Positions 10,260 to 19,872 of a DNA stretch of 20,975 nucleotides are shown here, piece by piece. The notes beneath the pieces were generated by a model. It saw only the letters and a program-made list of their open reading frames with translations. It searched no databases and was not told the DNA's origin. This stretch comes from Suillus spraguei. Its lineage: Eukaryota > Basidiomycota > Agaricomycetes > Boletales > Suillaceae. The stretch lies in the NCBI GenBank assembly GCA_016800925.1, contig JABCPU010000936.1:1-20975 (forward strand), read 5' to 3'. The position numbers and the translations under genes are program-made. How positions within the stretch are numbered: position 1 is the first letter of the stretch; each line of letters starts with the position of its first letter.

Positions 10260-11700
10260 CCGGGTAACATTGTGAAACATATCAATCCATATATCTTAAG
10301 TGCTGAACCCCAAACCCGGGACCCAGGACTCGGGACTCATCACCATGTGAAAAATATCGATCTACATATTTTCAGTGCCAAACCCCAACCCCTGGCACCT
10401 GGGACTTAGAACAATGTGAGGCAATACAGAGATATTGATTCACAGGTGTTGAGTGCCGAACCCAGAACCCTGGCACCTGGCACTCGGGACTCGGGCCTTG
10501 GAACTTATAACAATGTGAAAGATGTCCATGCACATATTTTATCACCAAACCCCAAACCCCAAACCCGGGAGTTAGAACAATGTGAGGCAATACAGAGATA
10601 TTGATTTACACGTGTGGAGTGCCAAACCCTGAACTCTGGCACCCAGCAGTTGGGAATTGGGACTCGGGACTCATAACAATGTGAAAGATATTGATCCACA
10701 TATTTTACCACCAAACCCTGAACCCCAGCACCCGGGAGTTAGAACAATGTGAGGCAATATGTTAAGACCGTACTCAAAGGTAGAGAGATCCGAAGGGCTT
10801 TGGCCTCAGTTCATGCACTGTGCCCCTTTCCCAAGTAATGCTTTCAGGGAGAAGTTATACGTCCGAAGATCCGGAAGGAATTGTGTGACGGATCCAGACA
10901 TCCGAAGGTATCGGATATGATACGTCCGAAGGTTATCCGGAACGTAGGAATAGAACAAAGATTAAGACTAGCTTTGGAATGAGTTCCTAACTAGAAACTA
11001 ACAGAGATAGACCATCTGAAGATAGAGTCGGAGATATAGACTATAGGAATCAATCCCAAGTCTCGGAAGATGACTTAGAGCAGAAAGTGACTCAAGTCTG
11101 GAGGAAGCAGAATGAGCAGAATCTAAGATGATATTCGAACTAAAGGTTCTACAGAGATCTACAAGTGGTTTATATACTGTAAGTATCTAATATGGATAAT
11201 CAACAAGTCCGGGACCGAGGGCTATGTACAAAGTGTAACAGAAGTCTATTAATTAATGCACAGCGGATCAGTAAGCATGAATCGGAAATGAACACAGGTA
11301 ATGGATCAGTGACACAGGACGGAAATATACACAGCCGGAATACCAGAAACAGGAGGAATGACGAAAGGAGATAGACGCAGATATACACAAGGGAGTTAAG
11401 GTGCAAGAAGTGAGCACATTCAGATGGGTGATCCGGACAGGATCTGTGGACTGGACGGAAATGGAATCGATCGGATCTGATTGGATATGGTCGGGATCTG
11501 GGATTAGAAGTATGGTATATGACACAATACAAAGATATTGATTTACACATGTTGAGTGCCGAACCCCAAACTCCGGCACCCGGCACTTGGGATCGGGATT
11601 CGGGACTCATAACAATGTGAAAGATCTCGATCCACATATTTATGTGCCAAACCCCAAACTCTGGCACCCAGCACTGTTTGGTCCTCAGGACTCAGACACA
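10260..11700. repeat. Degenerate tandem array with about 165 bp dimeric units
   Basis: CAATGTGA-type unit starts recur near 10268, 10343, 10413, 10511, 10578, 10676, 10746 and 11613. Two unit types alternate: ...GTGAAAGATATTGATCC... and ...GTGAGGCAATACAGAGATATTG.... Same-type spacing is 165-168 bp (10413 to 10578, 10511 to 10676, 10578 to 10746). Each unit has an AACCCCAAACCC...GGCACCCGG segment and, in one type, GGGACTCGGGACTCAT. Open frames here are noncoding by-products. Confidence 0.85.
10760..11524 (-). mobile_element. Family C solo LTR, copy 2
   Basis: The 765 bp unit runs TGTTAAGACCGTACTC to GTATGGTATATGACA with a perfect CAATA duplication (10755-10759, 11525-11529). It splits one satellite unit (GAGGCAATA / CAAAGATATTG), and intact sister units (GAGGCAATACAGAGATATTG) give the empty site. 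It keeps many CpGs and matches copy 1 over its whole length. Confidence 0.95.
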
Positions 11701-11965
11701 TGTCAGGCAACAACAAAACTTTTGATCCACACATTTTTGGTAGATGTCTGTTTTGTCTTGAATCTTGAATTTCTAGTTTCTAGTTTCAGTACTCTGCACC
11801 CGCACCGGCACTTGCACTAGATGACTTGACACATGGACTTTAAATCTTTCACCTTGTGTGTTGTGTTTCGGGTGTCCGGGTATCCAGAATTCAGGAAATA
11901 TCTAGTTTGAATCTCCAGTTTTTGAGTTCCAGGTTTCGGGACTTGGCACCTGGCACCCGGCACCT

Positions 11966-12129
11966 CAATTATTGATGAATGTCAGACATGGTGCATTCAG
12001 GTTTTCAATGCTTCAGGGTTTAGATTTTGGTGGTCGATGGTAGGTATATGCACTCATAGGGTGCATGTATCCTATGTGTTTGATTCTCTGGTGGCTACAT
12101 CAGCTGTACATCTTTATGATACATATCTA
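11966..12129. other. No gene seen
   Basis: Short unique-looking stretch between the inverted arm and the minisatellite. No coding, RNA gene or repeat is recognised. Confidence 0.5.
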
Positions 12130-12480
12130 GGCCCACCCATATATGTAATATATTTTACCTCAGCCCACCCGTCTATGTAAAATTCCCCCATGTCGGCCCA
12201 CCCGTCTATGCAATAATATTTGCCTTGCATCTCTCTTCAGCCCAGCTGTCTATAATATCCTACTCTACATACTACCCAGATGGGCCCACCCATCTCTGTC
12301 GGTGATGATATCCCCCTGGCCCATCCATCAACATCAGAAATCATGTTTCCCTCGGCCCACCCATCTCTCCCAAAATAAAAGTCTCCCAGCCCACCCGTCT
12401 CCATCGGAAATAATATTCTCCCCAGCCCATCCATCAACATCGAGGATATACATAACCTTGGCCCATGGTCCACTGGCCCG
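12130..12480. repeat. GGCCCACCC minisatellite, about 9-10 units
   Basis: Units of roughly 33-45 bp begin (G/A)GCCCA(C/T)CC(A/G)TC and end in a T/C-rich run. They include pairs that resemble each other more closely (GGCCCATCCATCAACATC at about 12319 and AGCCCATCCATCAACATC at about 12424), pointing to a multi-unit period of about 105 bp. The minus-strand frame 12473-12237 (repeated DGW-type segments) is a product of the array and is not called as a gene. Confidence 0.8.
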
Positions 12481-12547
12481 TCTTTGATGGGATATTATGT
12501 GGGTCGGGTGACCTGTATAGTATGGAGTTTGTCACTGAAGGGGCTCA

Positions 12548-13492
12548 TAGTACAACTCTTGCAGACCTCAGTCTGATCATTGCTTTCCTACTTCTGTATA
12601 TTCCTTTGACTTCTGTATCTTGTTACCATGTCTATATAAATCTGTTTCCGTTCTCACACTTGGGCTCCAGCCCTTTTAAGCTTCCGACTCAGACCTATGG
12701 GATCATTTCCTAGGCCAGAGCTTTAATCCTATGTCCTATATTCTTTTTGGACTTTGTCTGTTTCCTGTCTTTCATCTGATTCACCTCCGACTCTACCTTT
12801 GGTAGTCTTATCCTGTCTGTTTCTATTCCGGACCTTGTCCAGAGTAGTCTATACTACCTCTACACCATATCCGGACCTACTCCTCTCTAGTAGTTAAACC
12901 CTCCCCTAAGATCCATAGAGCTATGCTCGTCCAATCATCCACCCTCTGCTCTTCTGTTCTTTGGCTCTTTGGCTCTTTGGCTCTTTGGCTCTTTGGCTCT
13001 TTGGCTCTTTGGCTCTTTCTGCTCTTCTGCTCTTCCACTCCTCTGAGCTCTGGACCTTCAAACCTCTGGTCCTCTGGATCTATCCTATCCTATTCTCTGA
13101 CATCTATGGATCATCTTTCCCTCCAGAGCTTTGCTCCTATCCTGCCCTGGACTTTGTCCAGGAGTCCATCCTTCATCCCTTCTACTTGGAACTTGTTCCA
13201 GTAGTCTTACCATTACTCCATACCATCCGGAATAGTTGTGGCGCATTCCTGCGCTTATCCGGAAGTCCTTCAGAGCTCTATCAAGCTATCTGTCCTAGAG
13301 AGTTCATCCAGACTCTGTCCAGACTTCACCATAACTCCCCCTTGGACTTCGTCTGAAATTAAGGGCACATACTTGGGTAAGGGGCACAGCGTATGAGCTG
13401 AGGCCAAGCCCCTTTGACTTTTCATCCCTCTGGTACAACACCATGTAAAGCCCGACTTCTTAGTAGCCCCCAGTTTTGCCATGGTTGTAATA
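12548..13492 (+). mobile_element. Family D LTR, copy 2, truncated at its left end
   Basis: From AGTACAACTCTTGCAGACC on, it parallels D copy 1 from about 2930 and D copy 3 from about 18867, up to GGTTGTAATA where the others end GTTGTAACA or GTCGTAACA. The left 850 bp or so of the LTR is absent. CpGs of the other copies are often TpG or CpA here (GTCCAGAGTAG versus GTCCGGAGTAG), so it looks like the oldest of the three. Confidence 0.85.
12961..13016. repeat. 8-bp microsatellite (TTGGCTCT)7 in LTR D
   Basis: Seven perfect 8-bp units lie at the LTR position that holds CCAATCAT units in copy 1 and CGCTCCTC units in copy 3. Confidence 0.95.
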
Positions 13493-13503
13493 GTATGGAA
13501 TGA

Positions 13504-15025
13504 GGTGTAAGACTAGTTTCAAACAGAGTCCTAACTAGAAACTAATGGAGATAGACTACCTGAAGGTAGAGTCAGAGATATAGACTATAGGAGATATTCC
13601 TATGTAAGTCTTGGAGGTTGACTAGAGTCACAGGGAACTCAAGTCCAGAAGAACAGAATGAGCAGAACTAATACGATATCTGAACTAAGGTTTTATGGAG
13701 TTTTACAAGTGGAATATATACTGTAGGTAACTGGTATGGATAATCAATGAGTCCAGGACCAAGGGCTATGTACAAAGTATAAATGGAAGTCTATTAGTAA
13801 AAGCACAGCGGATCAGTAAGCATGAGTGAGTCCGGAAATGAAATATAAGTAATGGTGTCTTGTTGCTTGAGGGTCTTATAGGTGAAGGTGGAATACAATA
13901 ACTATCACAATTGCAGTCCAATAAGACTATTAGGTGCCAGCTCCTCAAGTTCACAGTCTCTGACTTTTCTACTTCATGGAAGGTAACGTGATGTTCGTGG
14001 GTGGTCAAAGAGTAATGAATTACCTTTTTGATTGATTACTTCTGATAGTAGGGAATGGGCAATAGGTTTATTATGACCTAGAAAATATGTACTGAGTGGC
14101 TCATGAATTTGGGTCTCTTCCTGTAAAAGAGAGGTCATAGATACAAAACTTAGATAGAATGATAGTTTGTTGTATAGGCAATCCCTGTAAGATGGTATAC
14201 AACTCAACTGAACGTGATATATGATATATACGATGGTTTTCAAGGCAACTCATAGGCCTACACTTTCTTCTGGATCTCACATGTATAGAGACAGAAAGGT
14301 GAAAACTCCAGCACTTCTGATTCTTATGGTTCCCACACAGTTTGAGATAAGAAAGAAGAGGGAAAAACTTATATATTCAAATATAGACAGAATCCTTATA
14401 TACATTTTGGAAACCACCCTCACTAAGCATGACTCATAACTGGATTGGTAAGAATATGCTTACAAACCAAGCCTTTTAGGTGTGATGAATCAGCTGCTTA
14501 CTAAAGTACATGAGCAAAATATTACAAAGCATGACTCATCATGACAAAACATGATGAGTCATGTAAAGTCTTTACAAATCAGATATTACTAATTACATGA
14601 CATGCTTACAAACATATCTGAGTGGCTTAATAATGAAATCTGATGGCTAAATAAGCACAGAAAAATATGGAAAGAGATGGAAACATATAAATACAACTAA
14701 ATAGAGTGTGAGAAAATAGTACTGTCCTTATAACTGTGAAGTATCTCCTTATACACTTCTTTCCTAATCACATATACTCATATATGCTATGGTATGAACC
14801 ACATACCATGCATGACAACAGATCAATAAGCAGGATGGAAATATACATAGCTGCAATACCAGAGACAGGAGGATTACCAAAAGGAGATAGATGCAGATGT
14901 CTACAATGGAGTTAGAGTGCAAGAAGTAGGAAGTTTTAGATGAGTGGTCCAGATAGAATCTGTGGACCAGACAGAAGCAGGATCAGATCTGATTGGATCT
15001 GAGATCAAATGTATGGTATATGACA
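13504..15025 (-). mobile_element. Family C LTR, copy 3, truncated, old, and split
   Basis: 13504-13855 and 14821-15025 align in order with C copy 2 (AGACTAGTTTCAAACAGAGTCC; GTGGTCCAGATAGAATCTGTGG; end GTATGGTATATGACA at 15025). The first 200 bp or so of the LTR is missing beside D copy 2. CpG sites of the younger copies are mostly lost (CCGGGACCGAGGG becomes CCAGGACCAAGGG). A 965 bp insert splits it at 13856-14820. Confidence 0.8.
13856..14820. mobile_element. LTR-like insertion in C copy 3, family unknown
   Basis: The insert begins TGTCTTGTTGCTTGAGG and ends CATGCATGACAACA, so it has TG...CA ends. It is defined by the gap it makes against C copies 1 and 2 (GTAATGG / GATCA). No clean target duplication remains. 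It is AT-rich and repeats CATGACTCAT/ATGAGTCATG-type palindromes near 14428, 14528 and 14552. No coding is recognised. It occurs once in the window, so the family is unproven. Confidence 0.6.
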
Positions 15026-15081
15026 AGCAGTATCAATTGGATCTTGATTAGATCTAAGATCAGATATGTAGTATATGATAC
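15026..15081. repeat. Partial second copy of the C LTR end
   Basis: GATCTTGATTAGATCTAAG then ATATGTAGTATATGATA closely resembles the adjacent C-LTR terminus (GATCTGATTGGATCTGAG then AATGTATGGTATATGACA). It is a tandem echo of about 45 bp. Confidence 0.6.
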
Positions 15082-15418
15082 AGTCACACCACAGAAATGT
15101 CACCAGTACTATATAACCCACTGGGAAATAATGTTCAAATCTATACCTTTAGTCTACATTTTGCACAGACCAAATATAATCTGATCTGTTTGGATGAAGT
15201 ATTTATCCATGCTTTCATGGAGAACTGACTCTGAACAAATTTTAAGCTAGAGCCCCTACATCAGCTAGCTCAGAAAGGAACAACTTTTTTAAACCTTCAT
15301 CCATGTCTGCAAATTGAGCTCAACTATTTAATCAACGTGTTTCTAATAACAGAGGCTGGATGATTCTTACTAGGATAATTCCCTCTCAACCCCTCTATCC
15401 AACACCTAATATCCTAAT
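15082..15418. other. AT-rich, no gene seen
   Basis: No repeat, RNA gene or convincing reading frame is recognised between the C LTR remnant and the next tandem repeat. Confidence 0.4.
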
Positions 15419-15790
15419 ATGTCACTTCTTATAAAGGACACTAAGCTATTATTCTGGTGTTATATGATCGACTCTTCTCATGTTCTATGCCTTTATGTGT
15501 ACATAACTGTTATTGATAGTCTTATAATGGGTTATTTATTATTATATTATTCTTCTATATCTTCTAATTTTTGTCTTATATGTTACTTCTTACAAGAGAC
15601 TGAGCTATTGCTCTGATATTGTGCAAGAGGCCTTTCATATGTTCCACACCTTTATGGGTGCATAACTATTATTGGTGGTCTCATAATAGGTCAATTCTTA
15701 TTATATTATTCTTTTGCATCTACCAAGTTTCATTTTCTTATCTTTTCTTCTTACTGAATACTGAGCTGTTGCTCTGATGTTGGATAATAC
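15419..15790 (+). repeat. Degenerate tandem repeat, about 2.3 units of 159-161 bp
   Basis: CTAAGCTATTATTCTGGTG (15441), CTGAGCTATTGCTCTGATA (15600) and CTGAGCTGTTGCTCTGATG (15761) start successive units. Units 1 and 2 also share CCTTTATG(T/G)GT(A/G)CATAACT and TTATTATATTATTCTT. The first spacing is 159 bp (53 codons), and both units read a similar peptide (VHN-C/Y-Y) in the frame used by the relic gene downstream. It may therefore be a duplicated part of old coding DNA. Confidence 0.75.
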
Positions 15791-18515
15791 GCTCTTTCTG
15801 TATTTATAATAGGCTAAGGTTATGGTGAAAGTCTCTTCTTTATAGTGAGAAGTGCTTAGTTATATTTAGATAGCTTTATTTCCCTGTTGTAGTAGCTCAT
15901 GACTCCTATCACTTAAAGGTGAATTTAGCACTCCATCAAATTTAGGGTCACATATACTATTTATAATGTGTGACATATGAAGACACTGAACTTATCTTTC
16001 AGATATATAAAGAAAACTCCAAAATAATACTATGACAGAGTTGGAAAATATTTTTTGACTGACCTATATATGATATCCCTTATAATTACACTACATTTCA
16101 TTTTCTACATTATGTAGAGGAAGACATTGCTCCTTCAAAGTCCAACAAGTGCTTTAGATATCTATTATCTCAGAATAGAGAAAATTATAAGATATGTAAT
16201 ACTTAAATGTCTCTGTCTATTGTTATTCAACATGAATAAGATAGAAATCTTACTCAGCTGGGCTCTTCAAGTCCTGAGTCTACCATGAATTAATATGCAC
16301 TTGAGCTGCAGAAGATGCTTAAACATTTGAAGCATTACATTAAATACCTAGATAGAGATCAGATTAAGAATTAGGAAGAATGTAAGCAGATGCTAATAAA
16401 ACATAAGGAAGAAATATAATGATACTGTGGTTGTATTGAAGTTCTGGAAGGAGAAGTTTAAGATCAACAAGTACTTATTGATATACTGAATAAGGATGTT
16501 AAGTAGCTTGAGGTGGATATAGAGAGTCAGAAGGAGGAATTGGAGGAGCTTATAGGTGGTGATGTGAGTAACACAACTCTGTAATGAAGATACATATATA
16601 TGTTGAATATCATCTACTTAGAGCTCAGAAGAGAGAAAATAACTGGCCAGTCTCAGACTACTACTAGTAACTAGTGAAAAAGGAAGATAATCATATAAGT
16701 ACCAAAAGTATGGTTATAAACTAAGCTTAACTTCAGATGATTTACTTTGAAGAATGATAAGACACAAAACCTCATAGAATATATTCTAGTAATATATATA
16801 TAAATCACACAACCTATGTAAAGTATAATGATACAATAGTAAGTACCTAACACAAATCTACCATGTCTGTAAATAGTTCCTTCCTCTGTATAGACACCTC
16901 ATTACACCCATGCTTATTCTTGATTACTATGCTAACAGAAATGTTAAAACCTCTATGCTGTGCTATACTAATGTTAGTTGCTAATGTCCTACTGATATCA
17001 AATATTGAAAAACTCTTCATCAATGATGATATTAGATTTGGAAGTATACTCATATATATGTTACTACCTCAGAAATAACCAGGTGACTATATTTGTGGTG
17101 ATGCATACACAGGTATGATAGATCCAACTTATAGTTAGGGGGTGTTCTGGGACAGAAAATGAAGCAAATAAAAAGGTATTGTATATAAGAAGGGGTAATT
17201 ATTTTTATAAAGTACCAAAGAAACTAAGTGAAGCCTTATGTCAAGTGAATATCATTAAATATTACTTACCCTTAGGCTTTGAAAATATTTTGGATAATGG
17301 TCATAATATGAGTTCTTTGCATTCATCCTGATAGCAACTGACTTCAACTACTGATGATTTCATAGTTCCTAGCAATTATTCTAAAGCCATAGTGATATAT
17401 CTCTATCAGCATTACATTTACCACAGTATACTTCCAGCCTGGGTTCACTTCTTATCTTCTTCTTACCTTTATCGAGCTCATCCTCATCAAATATATTCAT
17501 ATGACTTACTCCTTCCAACATATGTTTAGTTTGTGCATATATAGTCACTTAACTTTGTACATCCATCTAATGTACTCTTATTTCTTATATATGTACTGAA
17601 TGTTTATAAAATCAATGTTTTATTACTCCATGGGTTGATATCAGTGTAAGATGATATAGTATTAAATTATTGTAATGTCTCTAGATTGTCTAAGGTGATC
17701 ATTTGATCTGATGAGCTGGGTGCTGCTATGTCTGTTCATCCATACTATCATTAGTTTGACTCTACAATAACAACCCTTCAGTCACTTGACTCAATATTTG
17801 AAGATGCAACTGCTTTCAATTCTCATGACAGGAGACCCTTATTATGACTTCTGTATGGCCAAAGATATGTCATGCTATAAATGTCCTGCTGAATATGTGT
17901 CCATAATGCAATTAATGTTGTTCTCTTCTAGAAGGTAATCATGTCATTTTAATCTGATGCACTATGTACCAATCTCATGAAATAGTCTAGCTAATTACTC
18001 ACTGCTCAATAAATATTTATAATGGCAATTGCATCTGAACACCACAAGTGTTCTCATTATAAAGCAAGGTTGTATGATTCAACTAGATAAAGTTCATATA
18101 GTCTGCCAGAAGGAATGCAGCAATAGTATGTTGTTTACTCAATATTACTGTTTCGAACTACACTGAACACAATGCATGTCACAGCCATCAAAGATAATAA
18201 TTATTTATATTTATGAAGTTCATTCTTATTTCTTAAAATGATATAATCCTGCTTGGAAAACATCTGATCAATTGGGATATGACTGCAAAAGAAACAAAAG
18301 CTTAGTCCTGAAATAAGCAAATACTTGGAGTCAAATATCAGCATTATGTGGCAGCATCTGAAATACATAAGAGAAGCTAGCAGGAATACCAAGTGTGTCA
18401 TATACCGTACATTCAGGTCTGATCCATGGACATCTGGACACCCAATCAACATCCATCCATATCTAATCCATATCCATATCCGACTCAGTCCATCCATCCG
18501 ATCTGATCCACTCAT

Positions 18516-18632
18516 CCGATCCATGTCCATATCCGATCTGTGTCCATATCCGATCCATGTCCATATGATCCGTGTTCATATCCGATCCATGTCCATATCC
18601 GATCCGTGTCCATATCCGATCCATGCTCATAT
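18516..18632. repeat. 17-bp VNTR (CCGATCCATGTCCATAT), 7 units
   Basis: Seven units, one shortened to 15 bp, differ mainly at CCATG/CCGTG and at GTCC/GTTC/GCTC. D copy 1 has just two units at the same place (2186-2219), so the array expands or contracts between copies. Confidence 0.9.
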
Positions 18633-19250
18633 CTGAAACTATTCCCGCGCACCTGCGCGTTACTCCTTTAGGTTAATACCTGTGTCCGGCTTTCGGTTAC
18701 TCTGCACCTCTGGCTTTCGGTTATCTTGACTTCCGTCTTGATAAGATATTTCGTACAAGTCTTATTTCCGAGTTCATAGCCTTGTGTTCCGCAATGCCTC
18801 AAACATAGCCTCGGACTATCCTTACTTGCCTTCCGGCATGCTACCTACAGTATATAAACTTGTAGTACAACTCCTGCAGACCTCAGTCTGATTCATTGTT
18901 CCTACTTCTGTATATTCCTTTGATTACTCTGTATCCTGTTATCATGTCTATATAACTCCGTCTCCGTTCTTGCACTTGGGCTCTGGCCCTTGTAAGCTTC
19001 CAACTCAGGCCTATGGGATCACTCCCTAGGCCGGAGCTTTGATCCTATGTCCTATAATCTTTTCGGACTTCGTCCATCTCCATCTATCACTGTTTCACCT
19101 CCGACTCTACCTTTGGTAGTCTTATACTGTCTGTTTCTATTGGACCTTGTCCGGAGTAGTCTATACTATCTCTACACCATATCCGGACCTACTCCTCTCT
19201 AGTAGCCAACACTCCTCTAAGATCCACAGAGCTATGCTCATCCGATCATC

Positions 19251-19369
19251 CGCTCCTCCGCTCCTCCGCTCCTCCGCTCCTCCGCTCCTCGCTCCTCCGC
19301 TCCTCCGCTCCTCCGCTCCTCCGCTCCTCCGCTCCTCCGCTCCTCCGCTCCTCCGCTCCTCCGCTCCTC
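19251..19369. repeat. 8-bp microsatellite (CGCTCCTC)15 in LTR D
   Basis: There are fourteen perfect 8-bp units and one 7-bp unit (19291-19297). Because 8 is not a multiple of 3, all three frames stay open and yield repeating RSSAPPLL (plus) or GGAEERRS (minus) peptides. These are artefacts. Confidence 0.97.
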
Positions 19370-19872
19370 CAGCTCCGGACCTTCGGACCCCTAGTCCTTC
19401 AGATCCATCCTTCCTATCCTCTGACATCTATGGATCATCTTTCCCTCCGGAGCTCTGCTCCTATCCTGCCCTGGACTTTGTCCAGCGGTCCATCCTTCAT
19501 CTGTTCTACTTGGAGCTTGTTCCAGTAGTGTTACCATTACTCCCTACCTTCCGGCGCATTCCCGCGCTCATCCGGAAGTCCATCAGAGCTCTGTCGAGCT
19601 ATCCTGCCTTAGAGTTCATCCGGACCCTCCATCCGGACTTCACCAGAACTCTCCCTTGGACTTCATCCGAAATTAAGGGCACATACTCGGGTAAGGGGCA
19701 CAGCGTACGAGCTGAGGCCAAGCCCCTTTGACTTTACAACCCTCCGGTACAACCCCATGTAAGACCAGGACTTCTTACTAATCTCCGGTTTTGCATGGTC
19801 GTAACAAAGTGCATGTGCAGAGAATTAGAGAAATGGCTACACTCCATCAACAGGTATCTGCAGAATAACTAG

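Larger units (their letters stand above)
10130..11965. repeat. Inverted-arm structure around a tandem array
   Basis: 10130-10235 (GTGCTGGATGCCAAGTC ... GAAACACAACACACAATG) is an imperfect inverted copy of about 11835-11965, whose reverse complement contains GTGCCAAGTCCCGAAACC, TGGAGATTC and GAAACACAACACACAAGG. The arms share long blocks with small indels and enclose the tandem array and a C LTR. It follows directly on the 3' flank of the plus-strand pseudogene. It could be a foldback-type element or an inverted block of the same satellite. Confidence 0.65.
18396..19806 (+). mobile_element. Family D solo LTR, copy 3 (youngest looking)
   Basis: The 1411 bp unit runs TGTCATATACCGTACATTC to GCATGGTCGTAACA with a perfect AAGTG duplication (18391-18395, 19807-19811). 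TATATAAA lies at about 18851. It keeps more CpGs than copies 1 and 2 (TCCGGAGC, GACTTCGTCC). It holds the empty site for the A LTR that sits in copy 1. It contains a 17-bp VNTR and an 8-bp microsatellite. It splits the 3' end of an AT-rich relic gene. Confidence 0.95.
15840..19872 (+). pseudogene. AT-rich decayed coding region ending in RYLQNN-stop
   Basis: Family not recognised. One plus-strand frame (codons starting at 16117, 17161 and 18346) gives protein-like stretches between stops: a hydrophobic/charged part near 15901-16200, a K/E/L-rich coiled-coil-like part at 16270-16566 (LELQKMLKHLKHYIKYL; LEVDIESQKEELEEL), and a stretch at 17107-17520 with only one adjacent pair of stops. The final part at about 18283-18395 continues in frame after the D LTR at 19812 and ends at TAG 19870. 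This restored end, of 57 stop-free codons, is the strongest evidence that 18283-19869 was coding. Overall stop density (about 1 per 15 codons) is not far below chance for such AT-rich DNA, so one long gene is not proven; several exons or genes are possible. Confidence 0.45.

Noticed and set aside
9849..10280. 143-codon minus-strand frame
   Set aside because: Antisense shadow of the acidic last exon of the plus-strand pseudogene and its 3' flank.
10545..10570. CCAAACCCCAAACCCCAAACCC as a telomere-like tract
   Set aside because: Only about three imperfect units, embedded in a longer satellite whose other units diverge from it.
11200..11667. 155-codon minus-strand frame in the C LTR
   Set aside because: Crosses the LTR end into satellite units; a similar but shorter frame in copy 1 reflects shared noncoding sequence, not a protein.
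10260..11700. CRISPR-like alternation of repeats and spacers
   Set aside because: Units are long and degenerate, 'spacers' are themselves related, and the context is eukaryotic.
14420..14570. TGACTCA palindromes as a regulatory cluster
   Set aside because: They occur in an LTR-like insert of unknown family; no gene nearby that they could be tied to.
16863..17078. MSVNSSFLC frame with hydrophobic segments as a small membrane protein
   Set aside because: The alternative frame through the same DNA continues into longer protein-like stretches downstream; neither is strong here, so it is not called separately.
15840..18395. RIP inferred from all stops being Q/R compatible
   Set aside because: Every stop codon is one C-to-T step from CAA, CAG or CGA, so this carries no information; overall stop density is near chance for the base composition.
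19147..19731. Long plus-strand frame (194 codons) with RSSAPPLL repeats, and the inverse GGAEERRS frame
   Set aside because: It lies wholly inside a D LTR and is opened by an 8-bp microsatellite that keeps all frames free of stops.
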